Source: Pseudoglutamicibacter albus (lineage in GTDB: Bacteria; Actinomycetota; Actinomycetes; Actinomycetales; Micrococcaceae). From it: a stretch of DNA of 64,000 nt. This document shows, one piece after another, positions 27,209 through 36,652 of this stretch. The notes beneath the pieces were generated by a model. It did not search any database. It had not been told where the DNA came from and was given only the letters and a program-made list of their open reading frames with translations. Within the stretch, counting starts at the first letter, position 1, and the number at the start of each line of letters is the position of its first letter. A program made the translations under genes and the position numbers. The stretch lies in contig NZ_JAKRCW010000004.1 of assembly GCF_022346425.1 (NCBI RefSeq), positions 62,001 to 126,000 of the forward strand. The letters are read 5' to 3'.

Positions 27209-29431
27209 TTAAGCTTTGAGACCGTCGATGATCTCGTTGAGGGTTGCGGATGGCCGCATGATCTCGGAGACCTTCTTCTCGTCTGGGCGGTAGTAGCCAC
27301 CCAGCTCAACAGCCACACCCTGTGCGCCGTTGAGCTCGGAGATGATCTGCTCTTCCTTCTCAACCAGTGCCTTCGCAACAGGTGCGAAGACCTCCGCGAG
27401 GCGTGCGTCCTCGGTCTGCTTGGCGAGCTCTTCAGCCCAGTAGCGGACCAGGTAGTAGTGGGAGCCGCGGTTGTCGAGCTCGCCTACCTTGCGGGATGGG
27501 GACTTGTTCTCATCCAGGAACGTGCCGGTCGCTGCGTCGAGTGCGCGGCCGAGAACCTCAGCTGCTGGGGTCTCGGTCTGGCGGCCGAACTTCTCGAAGG
27601 ATTCAGCCAAAGCGAGGAACTCGCCGAGGGAGTCCCAACGCAGGTGGTTCTCTTCAACGAGCTGCTGGACGTGCTTCGGTGCGGAACCGCCAGCGCCGGT
27701 CTCGAACAGGCCACCGCCAGCGAGCAACGGGACGATCGAGAGCATCTTCGCAGACGTGCCGAGCTCGAGGATCGGGAACAGATCGGTCAGGTAGTCACGT
27801 AGGACGTTACCGGTCACCGAGATGGTGTCCTCACCCTTGCGGATGCGGTCCACCGAGAACTGGGTTGCTTCCTTCGGGGCGAGGATGCGGATGTCCAGGC
27901 CGTCGGTGTCGAGGTCCTTGAGGTAGGTGTTGACCTTCTCGATGAGGTTCGCATCGTGTGCGCGGTTCTCATCGAGCCAGAACACAACTGGCATACCGGA
28001 CTGGCGGGAGCGCTCAACTGCGAGCTCAACCCAGTTGCGGATCGGCAGGTCCTTGGTCTGGCATGCACGCCAGATGTCGCCGGCCTCAACCTCGTGGGAG
28101 ATCAGGACGTCGCCCGCGGAGTTGACGACCTCAACTGTGCCGTCTTCCTCAAGCTGGAAGGTCTTGTCGTGCGAACCGTACTCTTCGGCCTTCTGGGCCA
28201 TGAGGCCGACGTTCGGGACGGTACCCATGGTTGCTGGGTCGAATGCACCGTTGGCGCGGCAGTCCTCGATCACGGTCTGGTAGACGCCCGCGTAGGAGGA
28301 GTCTGGGATGATCGCCAGGGTGTCCTGGGTCTTATCGTCCGCGTTCCACATCTGGCCGGAGGTGCGGATCATCGCTGGCATGGATGCGTCAACGATGATG
28401 TCCGATGGGACGTGCAGGTTGGTGATCCCGCGCGAGGAATCGACCATCGCGATCGCTGGGCCTTCGTTGTAGGCCTTCTCGATCTCAGCCTTGACGCCTT
28501 CGGCCGTCTCGGAGTCGAGGGAATCCAAGCCGGAGATGATCGAGGCCAGGCCGTTGTTCGGGGACAAACCGGCTTCAGCGAGCTTCTCGCCGTACTTGGC
28601 GAACAGGTCAGCGAAGTATGCGCGCACAACGCGGCCAAAGATGATCGGGTCGGAGACCTTCATCATGGTCGCCTTGAGGTGCGCGGAGAACAGGATGCCT
28701 TCATCCTTAGCGCGTGCAACCTGTTCCTTGAGGAACGCATCGAGCGCCTTCACAGACATGAAGGTACCGTCAACAACCTCGCCTTCAAGCACCTTGAACG
28801 CAGGCTTGAGAACCTTAGCCTCGCCACCGGCAGGGGTGAAGCGGATGGTGAGTTCGTCGTCTTTCTCCAGGACAACGGACTTCTCGTTGGACGCGAAGTC
28901 GTTCTTGCCCATCGTCGCGACGTTGGTCTTGGATTCTTTAGTCCACTCACCCATCGAGTGTGGGTTCTTCTTCGCGTAGCTCTTGACCGACTGCGGTGCG
29001 CGGCGGTCAGAGTTACCCTCACGCAGAACCGGGTTCACGGCCGAACCCATGACCTTGCCGTAGAGCTCACGGATCTCGCGCTCTTCGTCAGTCTTTGGCT
29101 CATCTGGGAAGTCCGGCAGGTCATAGCCCTGCCCCTGCAGCTCAGCAACGGCTGCCTTTAGCTGTGGAACAGAAGCCGAAATGTTCGGTAGCTTCACGAT
29201 GTTCGCGTCCGGGCTCTGGGTCATCTCGCCCAGCTCGGCCAGTGCATCGTTGATGCGCTGGTTTTCCGGGAGCAAGTGAGAAAACGTTGCGATGATGCGG
29301 CCAGCCAGCGAAATATCGCGGGTCTCCATCGGCACGTCCGCTTGGGAGGCGAAAGCCTCAACCATCGGCAGGAACGAGTGCGTGGCCAGCATCGGCGCTT
29401 CGTCAGTGTGTGTATAGATGATTTTTGCCAT
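27209..29431 (-). CDS. icd: NADP-dependent isocitrate dehydrogenase, monomeric type
   Basis: The 740-aa protein is the large monomeric IDH found in Actinobacteria and some proteobacteria, which oxidises isocitrate to 2-oxoglutarate with NADP. Recognisable family segments include [13 protein letters not shown] at the N-terminus, [50 protein letters not shown] and [10 protein letters not shown]. The frame is open 22 codons upstream, but the ATG at 29431 has the family N-terminus and GAGGGAG about 12 bases before it. The gene is transcribed alone. Together with sdhCDAB and the methylcitrate genes in this window it belongs to central carbon metabolism. Confidence 0.97.
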   Translation of the reverse strand: MAKIIYTHTDEAPMLATHSFLPMVEAFASQADVPMETRDISLAGRIIATFSHLLPENQRINDALAELGEMTQSPDANIVKLPNISASVPQLKAAVAELQGQGYDLPDFPDEPKTDEEREIRELYGKVMGSAVNPVLREGNSDRRAPQSVKSYAKKNPHSMGEWTKESKTNVATMGKNDFASNEKSVVLEKDDELTIRFTPAGGEAKVLKPAFKVLEGEVVDGTFMSVKALDAFLKEQVARAKDEGILFSAHLKATMMKVSDPIIFGRVVRAYFADLFAKYGEKLAEAGLSPNNGLASIISGLDSLDSETAEGVKAEIEKAYNEGPAIAMVDSSRGITNLHVPSDIIVDASMPAMIRTSGQMWNADDKTQDTLAIIPDSSYAGVYQTVIEDCRANGAFDPATMGTVPNVGLMAQKAEEYGSHDKTFQLEEDGTVEVVNSAGDVLISHEVEAGDIWRACQTKDLPIRNWVELAVERSRQSGMPVVFWLDENRAHDANLIEKVNTYLKDLDTDGLDIRILAPKEATQFSVDRIRKGEDTISVTGNVLRDYLTDLFPILELGTSAKMLSIVPLLAGGGLFETGAGGSAPKHVQQLVEENHLRWDSLGEFLALAESFEKFGRQTETPAAEVLGRALDAATGTFLDENKSPSRKVGELDNRGSHYYLVRYWAEELAKQTEDARLAEVFAPVAKALVEKEEQIISELNGAQGVAVELGGYYRPDEKKVSEIMRPSATLNEIIDGLKA

Positions 29432-29524
29432 GTGGTGGCGTTCTCCCTCAACAGTCGCTGATGAGTTGACTTGTGCCCTGAGCTTGGCAGGGCACACTCG
29501 CTTCTATTCTAGATGGTCGCAAGA

Positions 29525-29581
29525 AGGCCGGTGAGGTTTATTGCCGAACACGCGTTCACGAGCAATCAACCACACCGGCCT
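29525..29581 (-). terminator. Terminator downstream of purH
   Basis: Two 20-base arms (29525-29544, 29562-29581) match at 18 of 20 positions, and the 17-base loop itself holds GAAC/GTTC pairing. It lies 15 bases past the purH stop on the minus strand, followed by CTTCTT. Confidence 0.7.
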
Positions 29582-29596
29582 CTCTAGCTGGCTTCT

Positions 29597-31273
29597 TTAG
29601 TGGAAGAAGTGGCGTTCGCCGGTGAAGTACATCGTCACGCCGGCTTTGTTCGCCGCGTCGATCGTGTCTTGGTCACGCACCGATCCTCCCGGTTGGACGA
29701 TCGCGCGCACACCGGCGTTGATCAGGACCTCCGGGCCGTCAGCGAACGGGAAGAAAGCGTCCGATGCGGCCACGGCACCGCGTGCGCGTTCCTCCGACTG
29801 TGCGTTGGCGTCGGCCTCAGCACCGCCTGCGGCGTTGACGTCGGATGCGACTGTGACACCGAGGGTGTTGGCACGTTCGACCGCGAGCCGGCAGGAATCC
29901 ACGCGGTTGACCTGGCCCATCCCGATGCCGACCGCGGCGCCGTCGTTGGCGAGCAGGATCGCGTTCGACTTAGCCGAACGCAGGGCACGCCACGCGAATG
30001 CGAGATCAGCCAAGGTCTTCTCATCGGCTGGTTCACCTGCGGCCAGGGTCCAGGTCTGCGGGTCATCACCTGGGGCATCGAGCTGATCGGTGGTCTGGAG
30101 CAGTGCGCCGCCGGAAATCTGGCGGATCGAGACCGTGTCCTGCGTGAAGCCCTCAGGCAGGCTCAACAGGCGGATGTTCTTTTTCTTCGAAAGGATCTCA
30201 ACGGCCTCGTCCTCGAAGCCTGGGGCGACAACAACCTCGGTGAAGATCTCAGAAACCGTGCGCGCCATACCCGCTGTGACAGGGCGGTTAGCCGCGATCA
30301 CGCCACCGAAAGCAGACAACGGATCGGTTGCGTGGGCCTTACGGTGCGCATCAGCGATCGGGTCCTCAGCCCCCGGGGTCGCGACCGCGATGCCGCACGG
30401 ATTCGCGTGCTTAATCACGGCAACGGCAGGCTCATCGAAGTCATAGGCGGCACGCACTGCCGCGTCCGCGTCCTGATAGTTGTTGTAGCTCATCGCCTTA
30501 CCGTGCAACTGCTCAGCCTGAGCAATACCCGGGGAAGCCGCGTGATCAACATACAGCGCTGCCGGCTGGTGCGGGTTCTCGCCGTAACGCAGAACCTCAG
30601 CACGCTCAAGCGACAAACCCGCATACGGCGGGAAGACCGGGGCCTCCGCGGCCTCGGGATCACCGAACTGCGCCGCAGTCCACGCGGCAACCGCATTGTC
30701 ATAAGCGGCAGTGTGAGCGAAAGCCAGCGAAGCCAGACGACGGCGGGTCGCCAGGTCGAAGCCCTCACCACGGGCCGCCTCAACCACCTGGCCATAGAAC
30801 TCAGGGTTGACCACCACAGCAACCGAAGGATGGTTCTTAGCTGCCGCACGCACCATCGACGGGCCGCCGATGTCGATCTGCTCAATCACCGCGTCCTGGT
30901 CAGCGCCCGAACGCACCGTCTCAACGAACGGGTACAGGTTCACAACCACCAGATCAAACGGCTCAATCTCCATATCCTTGAGCTGCTGAACATGATCATC
31001 CTTACGGCGGTCCGCCAGAATACCGGCGTGAACCCGCGGATGCAGCGTCTTCACACGGCCTTCAAGGCATTCCTGGAACCCCGTCACCTCAGAGACCTCA
31101 GTCACCGGGATGCCCGCATCAGCGATACGGCCAGCAGTAGAACCGGTAGAGACAATCGCAACGCCGGCCTCATGCAGGCCGCGGGCTAGATCTTCCAAAC
31201 CGGTCTTGTCATATACAGAGATCAGTGCACGCTTAATCGGAACAGTCGTGGGCGTGGAATCCTGAACGGTCAC
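29597..31273 (-). CDS. purH: Bifunctional AICAR formyltransferase / IMP cyclohydrolase
   Basis: PurH performs the last two steps to IMP: formylation of AICAR with 10-formyl-tetrahydrofolate and ring closure. The 558-aa protein starts with the MGS-like domain ([20 protein letters not shown]), and contains [15 protein letters not shown], the catalytic lysine motif [10 protein letters not shown], and the C-terminal [18 protein letters not shown]. The GTG at 31273 is chosen since GAGGAG lies 9 bases upstream; the frame stays open to 31360 without supporting signal. It follows purN and the perM-like gene on the same strand, the order known from mycobacteria (perM-purN-purH). Confidence 0.95.
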   Translation of the reverse strand: MTVQDSTPTTVPIKRALISVYDKTGLEDLARGLHEAGVAIVSTGSTAGRIADAGIPVTEVSEVTGFQECLEGRVKTLHPRVHAGILADRRKDDHVQQLKDMEIEPFDLVVVNLYPFVETVRSGADQDAVIEQIDIGGPSMVRAAAKNHPSVAVVVNPEFYGQVVEAARGEGFDLATRRRLASLAFAHTAAYDNAVAAWTAAQFGDPEAAEAPVFPPYAGLSLERAEVLRYGENPHQPAALYVDHAASPGIAQAEQLHGKAMSYNNYQDADAAVRAAYDFDEPAVAVIKHANPCGIAVATPGAEDPIADAHRKAHATDPLSAFGGVIAANRPVTAGMARTVSEIFTEVVVAPGFEDEAVEILSKKKNIRLLSLPEGFTQDTVSIRQISGGALLQTTDQLDAPGDDPQTWTLAAGEPADEKTLADLAFAWRALRSAKSNAILLANDGAAVGIGMGQVNRVDSCRLAVERANTLGVTVASDVNAAGGAEADANAQSEERARGAVAASDAFFPFADGPEVLINAGVRAIVQPGGSVRDQDTIDAANKAGVTMYFTGERHFFH

Positions 31274-31372
31274 GAGAAAAGGCTCCTCAGGAGAAATCGC
31301 GGAACAAGACGCACTACACGTGCGCACCAGAAAGCGCCCGCCGCGAAACGGCAGGCACACCCAGTCTACGCG

Positions 31373-31966
31373 TCAGGCGTACGCGTGAGGGAAGCTGATC
31401 ACGCCATCAGCCAAGCCCTGCAAAACCTCAATCAACGCAGAACGCTCCTGAACCTTGATCCGCTCATGCAGCTCATCCTGGGATTCACCATCCCGCACCT
31501 CAACGGCACGCTGAGCGATGATCGGGCCCGTATCCACCCCAGCATCAACCCAGTGCACAGTACAGCCGGTGACCTTGACCCCATAAGCCAACGCGTCCCG
31601 CACACCGTGAGCACCAGGGAAAGACGGCAGCAACGCCGGATGCGTATTCACCGTCCTATCCCCGAAACGCTCCAGAAACGCCGCCCCCAGAATCCGCATA
31701 AACCCCGAACACACCACCACATCCGGGGAAAAACCAGCCACCGCAGAAGCCAACGCCGCATCCCAGCCAGCACGCGCATCGTAATCCCGAGGGTCCACCA
31801 CAAACGTTTCAGCACCCAAAACATCAGCCCGATGCAAACCAGCCGCCCCCGGCTGATCCGTACCCACCGCGACAATCTCCACACCCGTCAACCGGCCAGC
31901 AGAAACCGCATCAACAACAGCCTGAAAATTCGTACCAGACCCAGAAAGCAGAACAACAGCACGCAT
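31373..31966 (-). CDS. purN: Phosphoribosylglycinamide formyltransferase
   Basis: PurN transfers a formyl group from 10-formyl-tetrahydrofolate to GAR in purine synthesis. In this 197-aa protein the N-terminal phosphate loop is VVLLSGSGTNFQAVVDA, the catalytic region is NTHPALLPSFPGAHGVRDAL (Asn and His) and the conserved aspartate is in DAGVDTGPIIAQRAV. The ATG at 31966 is preferred to a TTG two codons earlier; GTAGGG sits upstream. It is 19 bases after the perM-like gene. The coding strand is unusually G/T-rich, a feature shared with the perM-like gene. Confidence 0.95.
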   Translation of the reverse strand: MRAVVLLSGSGTNFQAVVDAVSAGRLTGVEIVAVGTDQPGAAGLHRADVLGAETFVVDPRDYDARAGWDAALASAVAGFSPDVVVCSGFMRILGAAFLERFGDRTVNTHPALLPSFPGAHGVRDALAYGVKVTGCTVHWVDAGVDTGPIIAQRAVEVRDGESQDELHERIKVQERSALIEVLQGLADGVISFPHAYA

Positions 31967-31985
31967 ACCCAAACCCTACCTAGAC

Positions 31986-33431
31986 TCAGTCATCCAAAAC
32001 CGGGTCACGCTCAAACAATGGCGCAGCAACATTACCGAGCACAGCGCCCACGCCGATCTCCGCAACCAACAAGCCAGCCGAAACCCACACGTGCGGCCCG
32101 ATCCACGTGAAAATACCCAGCCCCAACGTGCCAGAAGACAACAGAGCCAACACCACGAAACCCACTGCAGAGACCGCGCCCACCAACAAACCCAACATGA
32201 GCGAAGACAACGTCACACCAATCCAGCGCTGCGAAAAACGAAGAGTCAACCACTCCTCCAAATGGTTCTCGCCCTCACGCATAAACCACCAGCCGGCAAC
32301 AACACCAGCAAGCACCGGGATAGCCACAACCCACACCTGCGGGCCATCCGGCAACATCCCCAAAACCGGCAACGGAGGCATATCCGTCCCGAACGAACCA
32401 AACGCAGAAATCGAGGTGGTGCTACCCAACGCGAACCCGCCACCACTGACATAAGCCAGCGTGTACATCACCATGTTCGGCACAAACACAAGCTGCAGCA
32501 ACATCAACGCGGCACCACCCCACAGGCCCGGATTCAGGCGCATCACAGTGTTGATCACATCAACCCAATGCAGCACCAACTGCACCGTGAACGCCGCCGA
32601 AGCCAACCCCACAGCCATCACAAGCCCCACAAAACCAGCGCGAACCACAGCCCACACATACGAGCCAGCCCACCGCTGATACTGCGAATGGTGAAGCACC
32701 CGCTCCGCCGCATTAAAACCAATCAACCGGCCAAACGAACCCGCCTCACGCCACGCGCCACCAATCAAACCGAGCCCGTGAATCACCAACGGAATCAACA
32801 ACGCGCCCCACCACGGCGAAGCAATCAGCTCAGAGGACGCCCACCACGTCGTCACAATCCCGAGCACCCCGTACACCAGAAGCGAACCCAGCATCGCCTG
32901 CCACAACTGATCAGACCACGAGGCCCGCGCCAACCGCCGCCCAGCACGCCACGCCAACCAGCCAGGCAACACAACAAAACCTAGAGGCAAGAACCACATC
33001 GTGCCAGCCCCGCCAATAGCGGCCTCGGAACGCACCAACGGAACCCCATGCCCCAACAGCCACCACCGCCCCGTGACACGAGCGACCTCGCTGACATCCG
33101 CGCCCAACCAGCCACCAGACATCGCGGCGCCAGCCACCGGAAGCGCAACAACAAGCAAACCCAGAACATACACCTGGATCGCCTCAATACCGCCCTGGAT
33201 CACCAACGGAAGCGGCATGCCCTCCTGCAAGCCCACGCGGAAACGGTACAGAGCCTCGCGGGTGCGGGTCGTCAAAGAAACACGCTCATCCCCTACCCCA
33301 TACACGAGCTGCTCCGCCGCACCCTCACCGGCTGCCGCCGCCTCAGCATCACGTGGACTACCGGCCTCAGATGACGTTTCAGCGTCCCCGGCTCCGCCGG
33401 CGTCGCGCGAATCCTTAAAATCCGTAGGCAT
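31986..33431 (-). CDS. PerM-like DUF6350 polytopic membrane protein
   Basis: The 481-aa protein has about ten hydrophobic helices and an acidic cytoplasmic N-terminus (EASSEAGSPRDAEAAAAGEG). Its place directly upstream of purN-purH is that of mycobacterial PerM (Rv0955), an integral membrane protein linked to cell-division-complex stability and persistence. Assignment rests on topology, length and gene order rather than catalytic motifs. The start ATG has GAGGGATG about 8 bases upstream. It carries the strongest base skew of the window, with the plus strand very poor in G and T. Confidence 0.7.
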   Translation of the reverse strand: MPTDFKDSRDAGGAGDAETSSEAGSPRDAEAAAAGEGAAEQLVYGVGDERVSLTTRTREALYRFRVGLQEGMPLPLVIQGGIEAIQVYVLGLLVVALPVAGAAMSGGWLGADVSEVARVTGRWWLLGHGVPLVRSEAAIGGAGTMWFLPLGFVVLPGWLAWRAGRRLARASWSDQLWQAMLGSLLVYGVLGIVTTWWASSELIASPWWGALLIPLVIHGLGLIGGAWREAGSFGRLIGFNAAERVLHHSQYQRWAGSYVWAVVRAGFVGLVMAVGLASAAFTVQLVLHWVDVINTVMRLNPGLWGGAALMLLQLVFVPNMVMYTLAYVSGGGFALGSTTSISAFGSFGTDMPPLPVLGMLPDGPQVWVVAIPVLAGVVAGWWFMREGENHLEEWLTLRFSQRWIGVTLSSLMLGLLVGAVSAVGFVVLALLSSGTLGLGIFTWIGPHVWVSAGLLVAEIGVGAVLGNVAAPLFERDPVLDD

Positions 33432-33636
33432 CCTGCAACATCCCTCAACAAACTCACTTCAGCATCCACGGCCACGCCGCATGCTTCACCACCGATCGTG
33501 CCATCTTAGAACCCACACCACACGCAGGCGCGGCGAAATCGCCCACCCTTGAGCCCCAAAAACTCCAAAGTGTGGCATCCGATCTGTGAGATGGTTAGGC
33601 TCTAGATGAATAACATCCATCAGGAAGGCCCCCACC

Positions 33637-34830
33637 GTGGAGAGAAGCATCACGGCAGACCCCGACGCGAAAGAAGCGATCGAGGAACGCATGGACAAAG
33701 CCGGACCAATTCCGGCAGCCGGATGGAAATACATTTTCGGTAGAGCACTACGCGAGTTCACACGCGACGGCGGCATGGACATGGCCGCTTCCCTGACCTA
33801 CAGGACAGTGTTCGCGATGTTCCCGGCACTGCTCGCCCTCGTCTCCACGCTGGGCTTGTTCGGCCAGGGCGAAGAGACCACCAAACTGCTACTCGACACC
33901 GTTCAGGACGTCGGCTCCCCGGAGATGGCGAAAGTCCTCGAAGAACCCATCACGAGCCTGACTGAAGGCGGCGGCGCTGGGTTGTTCTTCGTCATCGGTG
34001 TCCTCGGTGCCGTGTGGACGTCCTCGAACTACGTCAACGCGTTCTCCCGCTCGATCAACACCGTCTACGGCGTTGAAGAGGGCCGCGCCCCAATGTTCTT
34101 GCGCATCCAGATGTACCTCATCACCCTCGCGTTGCTGTTCGGTTCGGTGATCTGCATCCTGTTGCTGCTGGTCTCCGGTGACTTCGCGTCCATGATCGGC
34201 AGCTGGATCGGTCTAGGCGCTGAGGCCGTGACCGCATGGAACATCCTGAAATGGCCGGTTCTTATCCTGGTTGCGATCGTCATGATCGGCCTGCTGTATA
34301 ACTTCACCCCGAACGTGCGCCGCCCGCAGATCCGTTGGGTCACCCTAGGTGCCACGTTCGCGCTGGTCACGATGGCGTTGGCGACCGCCGGTTTCGCGTG
34401 GTACCTCTCCAACTTCGCTAACTACAACAAGACCTACGGCTCCATCGGTGGTGCTATCGCTGGTCTGATGTGGATCTGGATCATCAACTGCGTACTGGTC
34501 TTGGGTGCGGAGGTCGATGTTGAGGCTCAGCGTGCACGCCAGCTCACCGCGGGCCTGATCGCTGAGGAACAGGTCTTGCTTCCGCCTCGCTCGGTTTCTG
34601 GGATCAAGAAGAAGGAAAAGGCCTACGCCAAGGACGTGTTCGAAGGCCGTAAGTTGCGTTTGATGACCAACCCGATTGGTCCTGAGCCGATGGACCCTAA
34701 ACGTAAGAAGAGGCGTCTGAAAGCACTCGCGGGCTTCGGTGGCGTGGTTGCCGTGTTGAGCATGATCCGCCAGGCTTCCCACACCCCGCCGGAACCGGAA
34801 GAAACCTCCGGTAAGGACGATTCCAACTAA
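33637..34830 (+). CDS. YihY/BrkB family inner-membrane protein
   Basis: This 397-aa protein has the YihY/virulence-factor-BrkB pattern: a cytoplasmic N-terminus, then six transmembrane helices starting with DGGMDMAASLTYRTVFAMFPAL, an EEPITSLTEGGGAGLFFVIG segment, AVWTSSNYVNAFSRSINTVY, and LLYNFTPNVRRPQIRWVTLGA, ending GSIGGAIAGLMWIWIINCVLVLGAEVD-type helices. A basic 100-residue cytoplasmic tail follows. The molecular function of the family is not settled; it is not the tRNA nuclease once proposed. The start GTG at 33637 has AGGAAGG 8 bases upstream. It diverges from the perM-like gene. Confidence 0.88.
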   Translation: MERSITADPDAKEAIEERMDKAGPIPAAGWKYIFGRALREFTRDGGMDMAASLTYRTVFAMFPALLALVSTLGLFGQGEETTKLLLDTVQDVGSPEMAKVLEEPITSLTEGGGAGLFFVIGVLGAVWTSSNYVNAFSRSINTVYGVEEGRAPMFLRIQMYLITLALLFGSVICILLLLVSGDFASMIGSWIGLGAEAVTAWNILKWPVLILVAIVMIGLLYNFTPNVRRPQIRWVTLGATFALVTMALATAGFAWYLSNFANYNKTYGSIGGAIAGLMWIWIINCVLVLGAEVDVEAQRARQLTAGLIAEEQVLLPPRSVSGIKKKEKAYAKDVFEGRKLRLMTNPIGPEPMDPKRKKRRLKALAGFGGVVAVLSMIRQASHTPPEPEETSGKDDSN

Positions 34831-34838
34831 CGCCAGGC

Positions 34839-34860
34839 GGCGGTGCAGAACGGCACCGCC
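34839..34860 (+). terminator. Hairpin after the yihY/brkB gene
   Basis: GGCGGTGC (34839-34846) pairs with GCACCGCC (34853-34860) across a 6-base loop, 8 bases past the stop codon, followed by a pyrimidine-rich stretch. Confidence 0.5.
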
Positions 34861-34904
34861 CCGGCTTGTCTTCTCGACGCTTTTCCACACATAAGGAGAG
34901 CCTT

Positions 34905-35300
34905 ATGGCTAATCTGACTACTCCACTCTTGACGACTACCGGACTCGTGGGCGGCTTCGAGGTTGCCCGCCGCACCAAGAACCGTCCGCTTGGCGGCGCC
35001 GTGTTGGCGGTCTGCGGCATCTTCGCTACCTTCATTTGGGTCAAGAAGGTCGGCTGGCCACGCGCGCTTGTGTTACTGGGGATCTATCTTGGCGCGTTCG
35101 GCTACTCGCATCCACTCGCCAAGAAGGTGGGTGCAGAGGAGGCCGTGGCGATCGTGACCGCGGCATCCGGTCTCAGCGCGTTGCTCTTCGGCGGCTCCAA
35201 GCGCAGCGAAGCGAAAGTGGCGGCCAAGCGTGAGGAACGCAAGGCCGCCCGCGCCCACAAAGCAGCCCAGAAAAAGGTCGCGGCACTCTCAGCTAAGTAA
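34905..35300 (+). CDS. Small membrane protein of unknown function
   Basis: I do not recognise the family. The 131-aa product has a short N-terminus, then three or four hydrophobic segments (about residues 8-20, 28-47, 52-70 and 78-97; the first is weak) and a very basic A/K/R-rich cytoplasmic tail (EAKVAAKREERKAARAHKAA). A strong ribosome-binding site AAGGAGAG about 5 bases before the ATG at 34905 shows it is really translated. It lies between yihY/brkB and pncA, with hairpins on both sides, so it is probably its own transcript. Confidence 0.75.
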   Translation: MANLTTPLLTTTGLVGGFEVARRTKNRPLGGAVLAVCGIFATFIWVKKVGWPRALVLLGIYLGAFGYSHPLAKKVGAEEAVAIVTAASGLSALLFGGSKRSEAKVAAKREERKAARAHKAAQKKVAALSAK

Positions 35301-35322
35301 GGCGCGAACTGGGTTCCCGCCT

Positions 35323-35352
35323 AGGAGACGTCCCTTCACTGGGCGTCCTTTT
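35323..35352 (+). terminator. Terminator between the small membrane protein gene and pncA
   Basis: AGGAGACGTCCC (35323-35334) pairs with GGGCGTCCT (35341-35349) with small bulges around a TTCACT loop, followed by a TTTT run. The stem is short and imperfect. Confidence 0.5.
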
Positions 35353-35371
35353 ACCGGAAAGAAGGAAAACG

Positions 35372-35992
35372 ATGGTAGCTGACAACGTTGCTGGCCAGAG
35401 CCGCGAGGGCGCCGCGAATGGCCGCGCGCTACTGATTGTGGATGTGCAGAACGACTTCGCTGAAGGTGGTGCCTTGGGGTGTGATGGCGGAGCCGCGGTT
35501 GCGGCGTCCATCAACTCGCTGACAGCTCCGGGCCACGACTATCATCTGATCGCGGCATCACGGGATTGGCATTCACCGGAAGGCGATAATGGCGGCCATT
35601 TCGCTCCAGCTGGTGAGGAACCGAACTGGACCACCACGTGGCCAGTCCACTGTGTAGCCAACACCGAGGGCGCGGCATATCACCCGAATCTTGATGCCTC
35701 GCGCATCGAGCTTGAGGTCCGTAAAGGCATGGGAAGCCCCGCCTACTCGGCTTTCGAGGGTGTATCCGATGACGGCAGCGGCCTCGCCGAGATCCTCAAA
35801 GAGGAGGACATCACCAAGCTTGATGTTGTAGGGATCGCAACCGACCACTGCGTTCTGGCCTCTGCGCGCGACGCCCTAGCCAACGGTTTCACCGTCACCG
35901 TGCTCAACCAGCACACCGCTTACGTGGACGCTGACGCGGCGGAAGCGGCACTGGCCTCCCTCGAGGAGGCCGGCGCGACCGTCGTGCGTTAA
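35372..35992 (+). CDS. pncA: Nicotinamidase / isochorismatase family hydrolase
   Basis: PncA deamidates nicotinamide to nicotinate for NAD salvage and also activates pyrazinamide in mycobacteria. The catalytic triad is visible as Asp24 (LLIVDVQNDF), Lys118 (EVRKGMG) and Cys160 (ATDHCVLASA). The metal ligands fit Asp65, His67 and His76 in SRDWHSPEGDNGGHF. The cis-peptide motif GIATD is intact. Length 206 aa, with about 18 extra N-terminal residues. AAGGAAAAC precedes the ATG. Its final codons and stop (GTG CGT TAA) form the first unit of the 25-bp tandem repeat that follows. Confidence 0.92.
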   Translation: MVADNVAGQSREGAANGRALLIVDVQNDFAEGGALGCDGGAAVAASINSLTAPGHDYHLIAASRDWHSPEGDNGGHFAPAGEEPNWTTTWPVHCVANTEGAAYHPNLDASRIELEVRKGMGSPAYSAFEGVSDDGSGLAEILKEEDITKLDVVGIATDHCVLASARDALANGFTVTVLNQHTAYVDADAAEAALASLEEAGATVVR

Positions 35993-36072
35993 GCGCGCCG
36001 AAGGAACTGTGCGTTAAGCGTGCGGAACACACCGTGCGTTAAGCGCATCGAATTGACGGTGTGTTGGGCGCG
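35984..36072. repeat. 25-bp tandem repeat, four units, starting in the pncA stop codon
   Basis: GTGCGTTAAGCG occurs at 35984, 36009 and 36034, exactly 25 bases apart; a fourth, degenerate unit (GTGTGTTGGGCG) begins at 36059. The first copy is the end of pncA, including its stop. Positions 1-12 of each unit are conserved, while 13-25 diverge. The array ends at the stop of the converging thioesterase gene. Confidence 0.75.
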
Positions 36073-36074
36073 GC

Positions 36075-36539
36075 TTATTCGTTGTCCCGGCTCTCGTCTG
36101 TGAATGCCTGCATGGCTTCGCGGATCTCGGCCGGGATTCTCATGAGGCGCCCCGTCTCGCCCTCGGCGAGCGCCATGAGAGTTTTGGCGCGTGAGCAGAG
36201 GGTTCCGTCGTGGCCGTCGCGGATTTCGTAGTTGACGGTGAAGGTTGCGGGTTTGATGTCGGAGATCCAGATGTCCACGGCGGCGGGTACGTCGCGGTAT
36301 GGAAGTTGCGCTAGGTAGCGGATGGTGTGTTCGACGACGAGGATCATGATGCCCTCGCCGACGTTTTCGAACAGGTCGTTTTTGCCTTCGCGGCCTACTG
36401 GTGAGCCGGTTCCGCCGGGGACGCCGAAGCCGGCGACGCGGGCTTCTTCCATGAGGCGGATCTGGTTGGCGTTGTTGATGTGCCCGTAGGCGTCCATGTC
36501 TGCCCACCGTAGTGGCACAGAGACGGTTTGGCGGCTCAC
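36075..36539 (-). CDS. Acyl-CoA thioesterase, hotdog fold (4HBT family)
   Basis: The 154-aa protein carries the 4-hydroxybenzoyl-CoA thioesterase motif RWADMDAYGHINNANQIR, with Asp16 as the likely catalytic carboxylate, and a single hotdog domain. It should hydrolyse acyl-CoA thioesters; chain preference cannot be told. The start is GTG at 36539 with AGGAAGGA about 7-9 bases upstream; the frame runs a further 13 codons upstream without support. It lies 113 bases downstream of the DUF2183 gene on the same strand, separated by a 12-bp tandem repeat. Confidence 0.88.
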   Translation of the reverse strand: MSRQTVSVPLRWADMDAYGHINNANQIRLMEEARVAGFGVPGGTGSPVGREGKNDLFENVGEGIMILVVEHTIRYLAQLPYRDVPAAVDIWISDIKPATFTVNYEIRDGHDGTLCSRAKTLMALAEGETGRLMRIPAEIREAMQAFTDESRDNE

Positions 36540-36564
36540 GTGGCTGTCCTTCCTGCTTGGGGGC

Positions 36565-36647
36565 TTGTTTCGACGCAAGATCTGGCGCCGATTTCGGCGC
36601 TGATTTCAGCGCGGGCTTCGCGCTGGTTTCAGCACCTGTTCTGGCGC
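36565..36647. repeat. 12-bp tandem repeat, seven units, between the DUF2183 and thioesterase genes
   Basis: On the plus strand, units of consensus TGATTTCAGCGC start at 36565, 36577, 36589, 36601, 36613 (11 bases), 36624 and 36636. Units 3 and 4 each make a palindromic junction, GCGCCGATTTCGGCGC and GCGCTGATTTCAGCGC. It fills nearly all of the 113-base gap. Confidence 0.65.
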
Positions 36648-36652
36648 CGGGG

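Noticed and set aside
33400-36000. Replication origin, suggested by the strand-composition switch.
   Set aside because: No dnaA, dnaN, recF, gyrase or rpmH genes, no cluster of DnaA boxes, and the largest gap here is about 205 bases.
35984-36072. CRISPR array, suggested by evenly spaced repeats.
   Set aside because: Units are 25 bases with no unique spacers of constant length, only three to four copies, no cas genes, and the first copy is the end of pncA.
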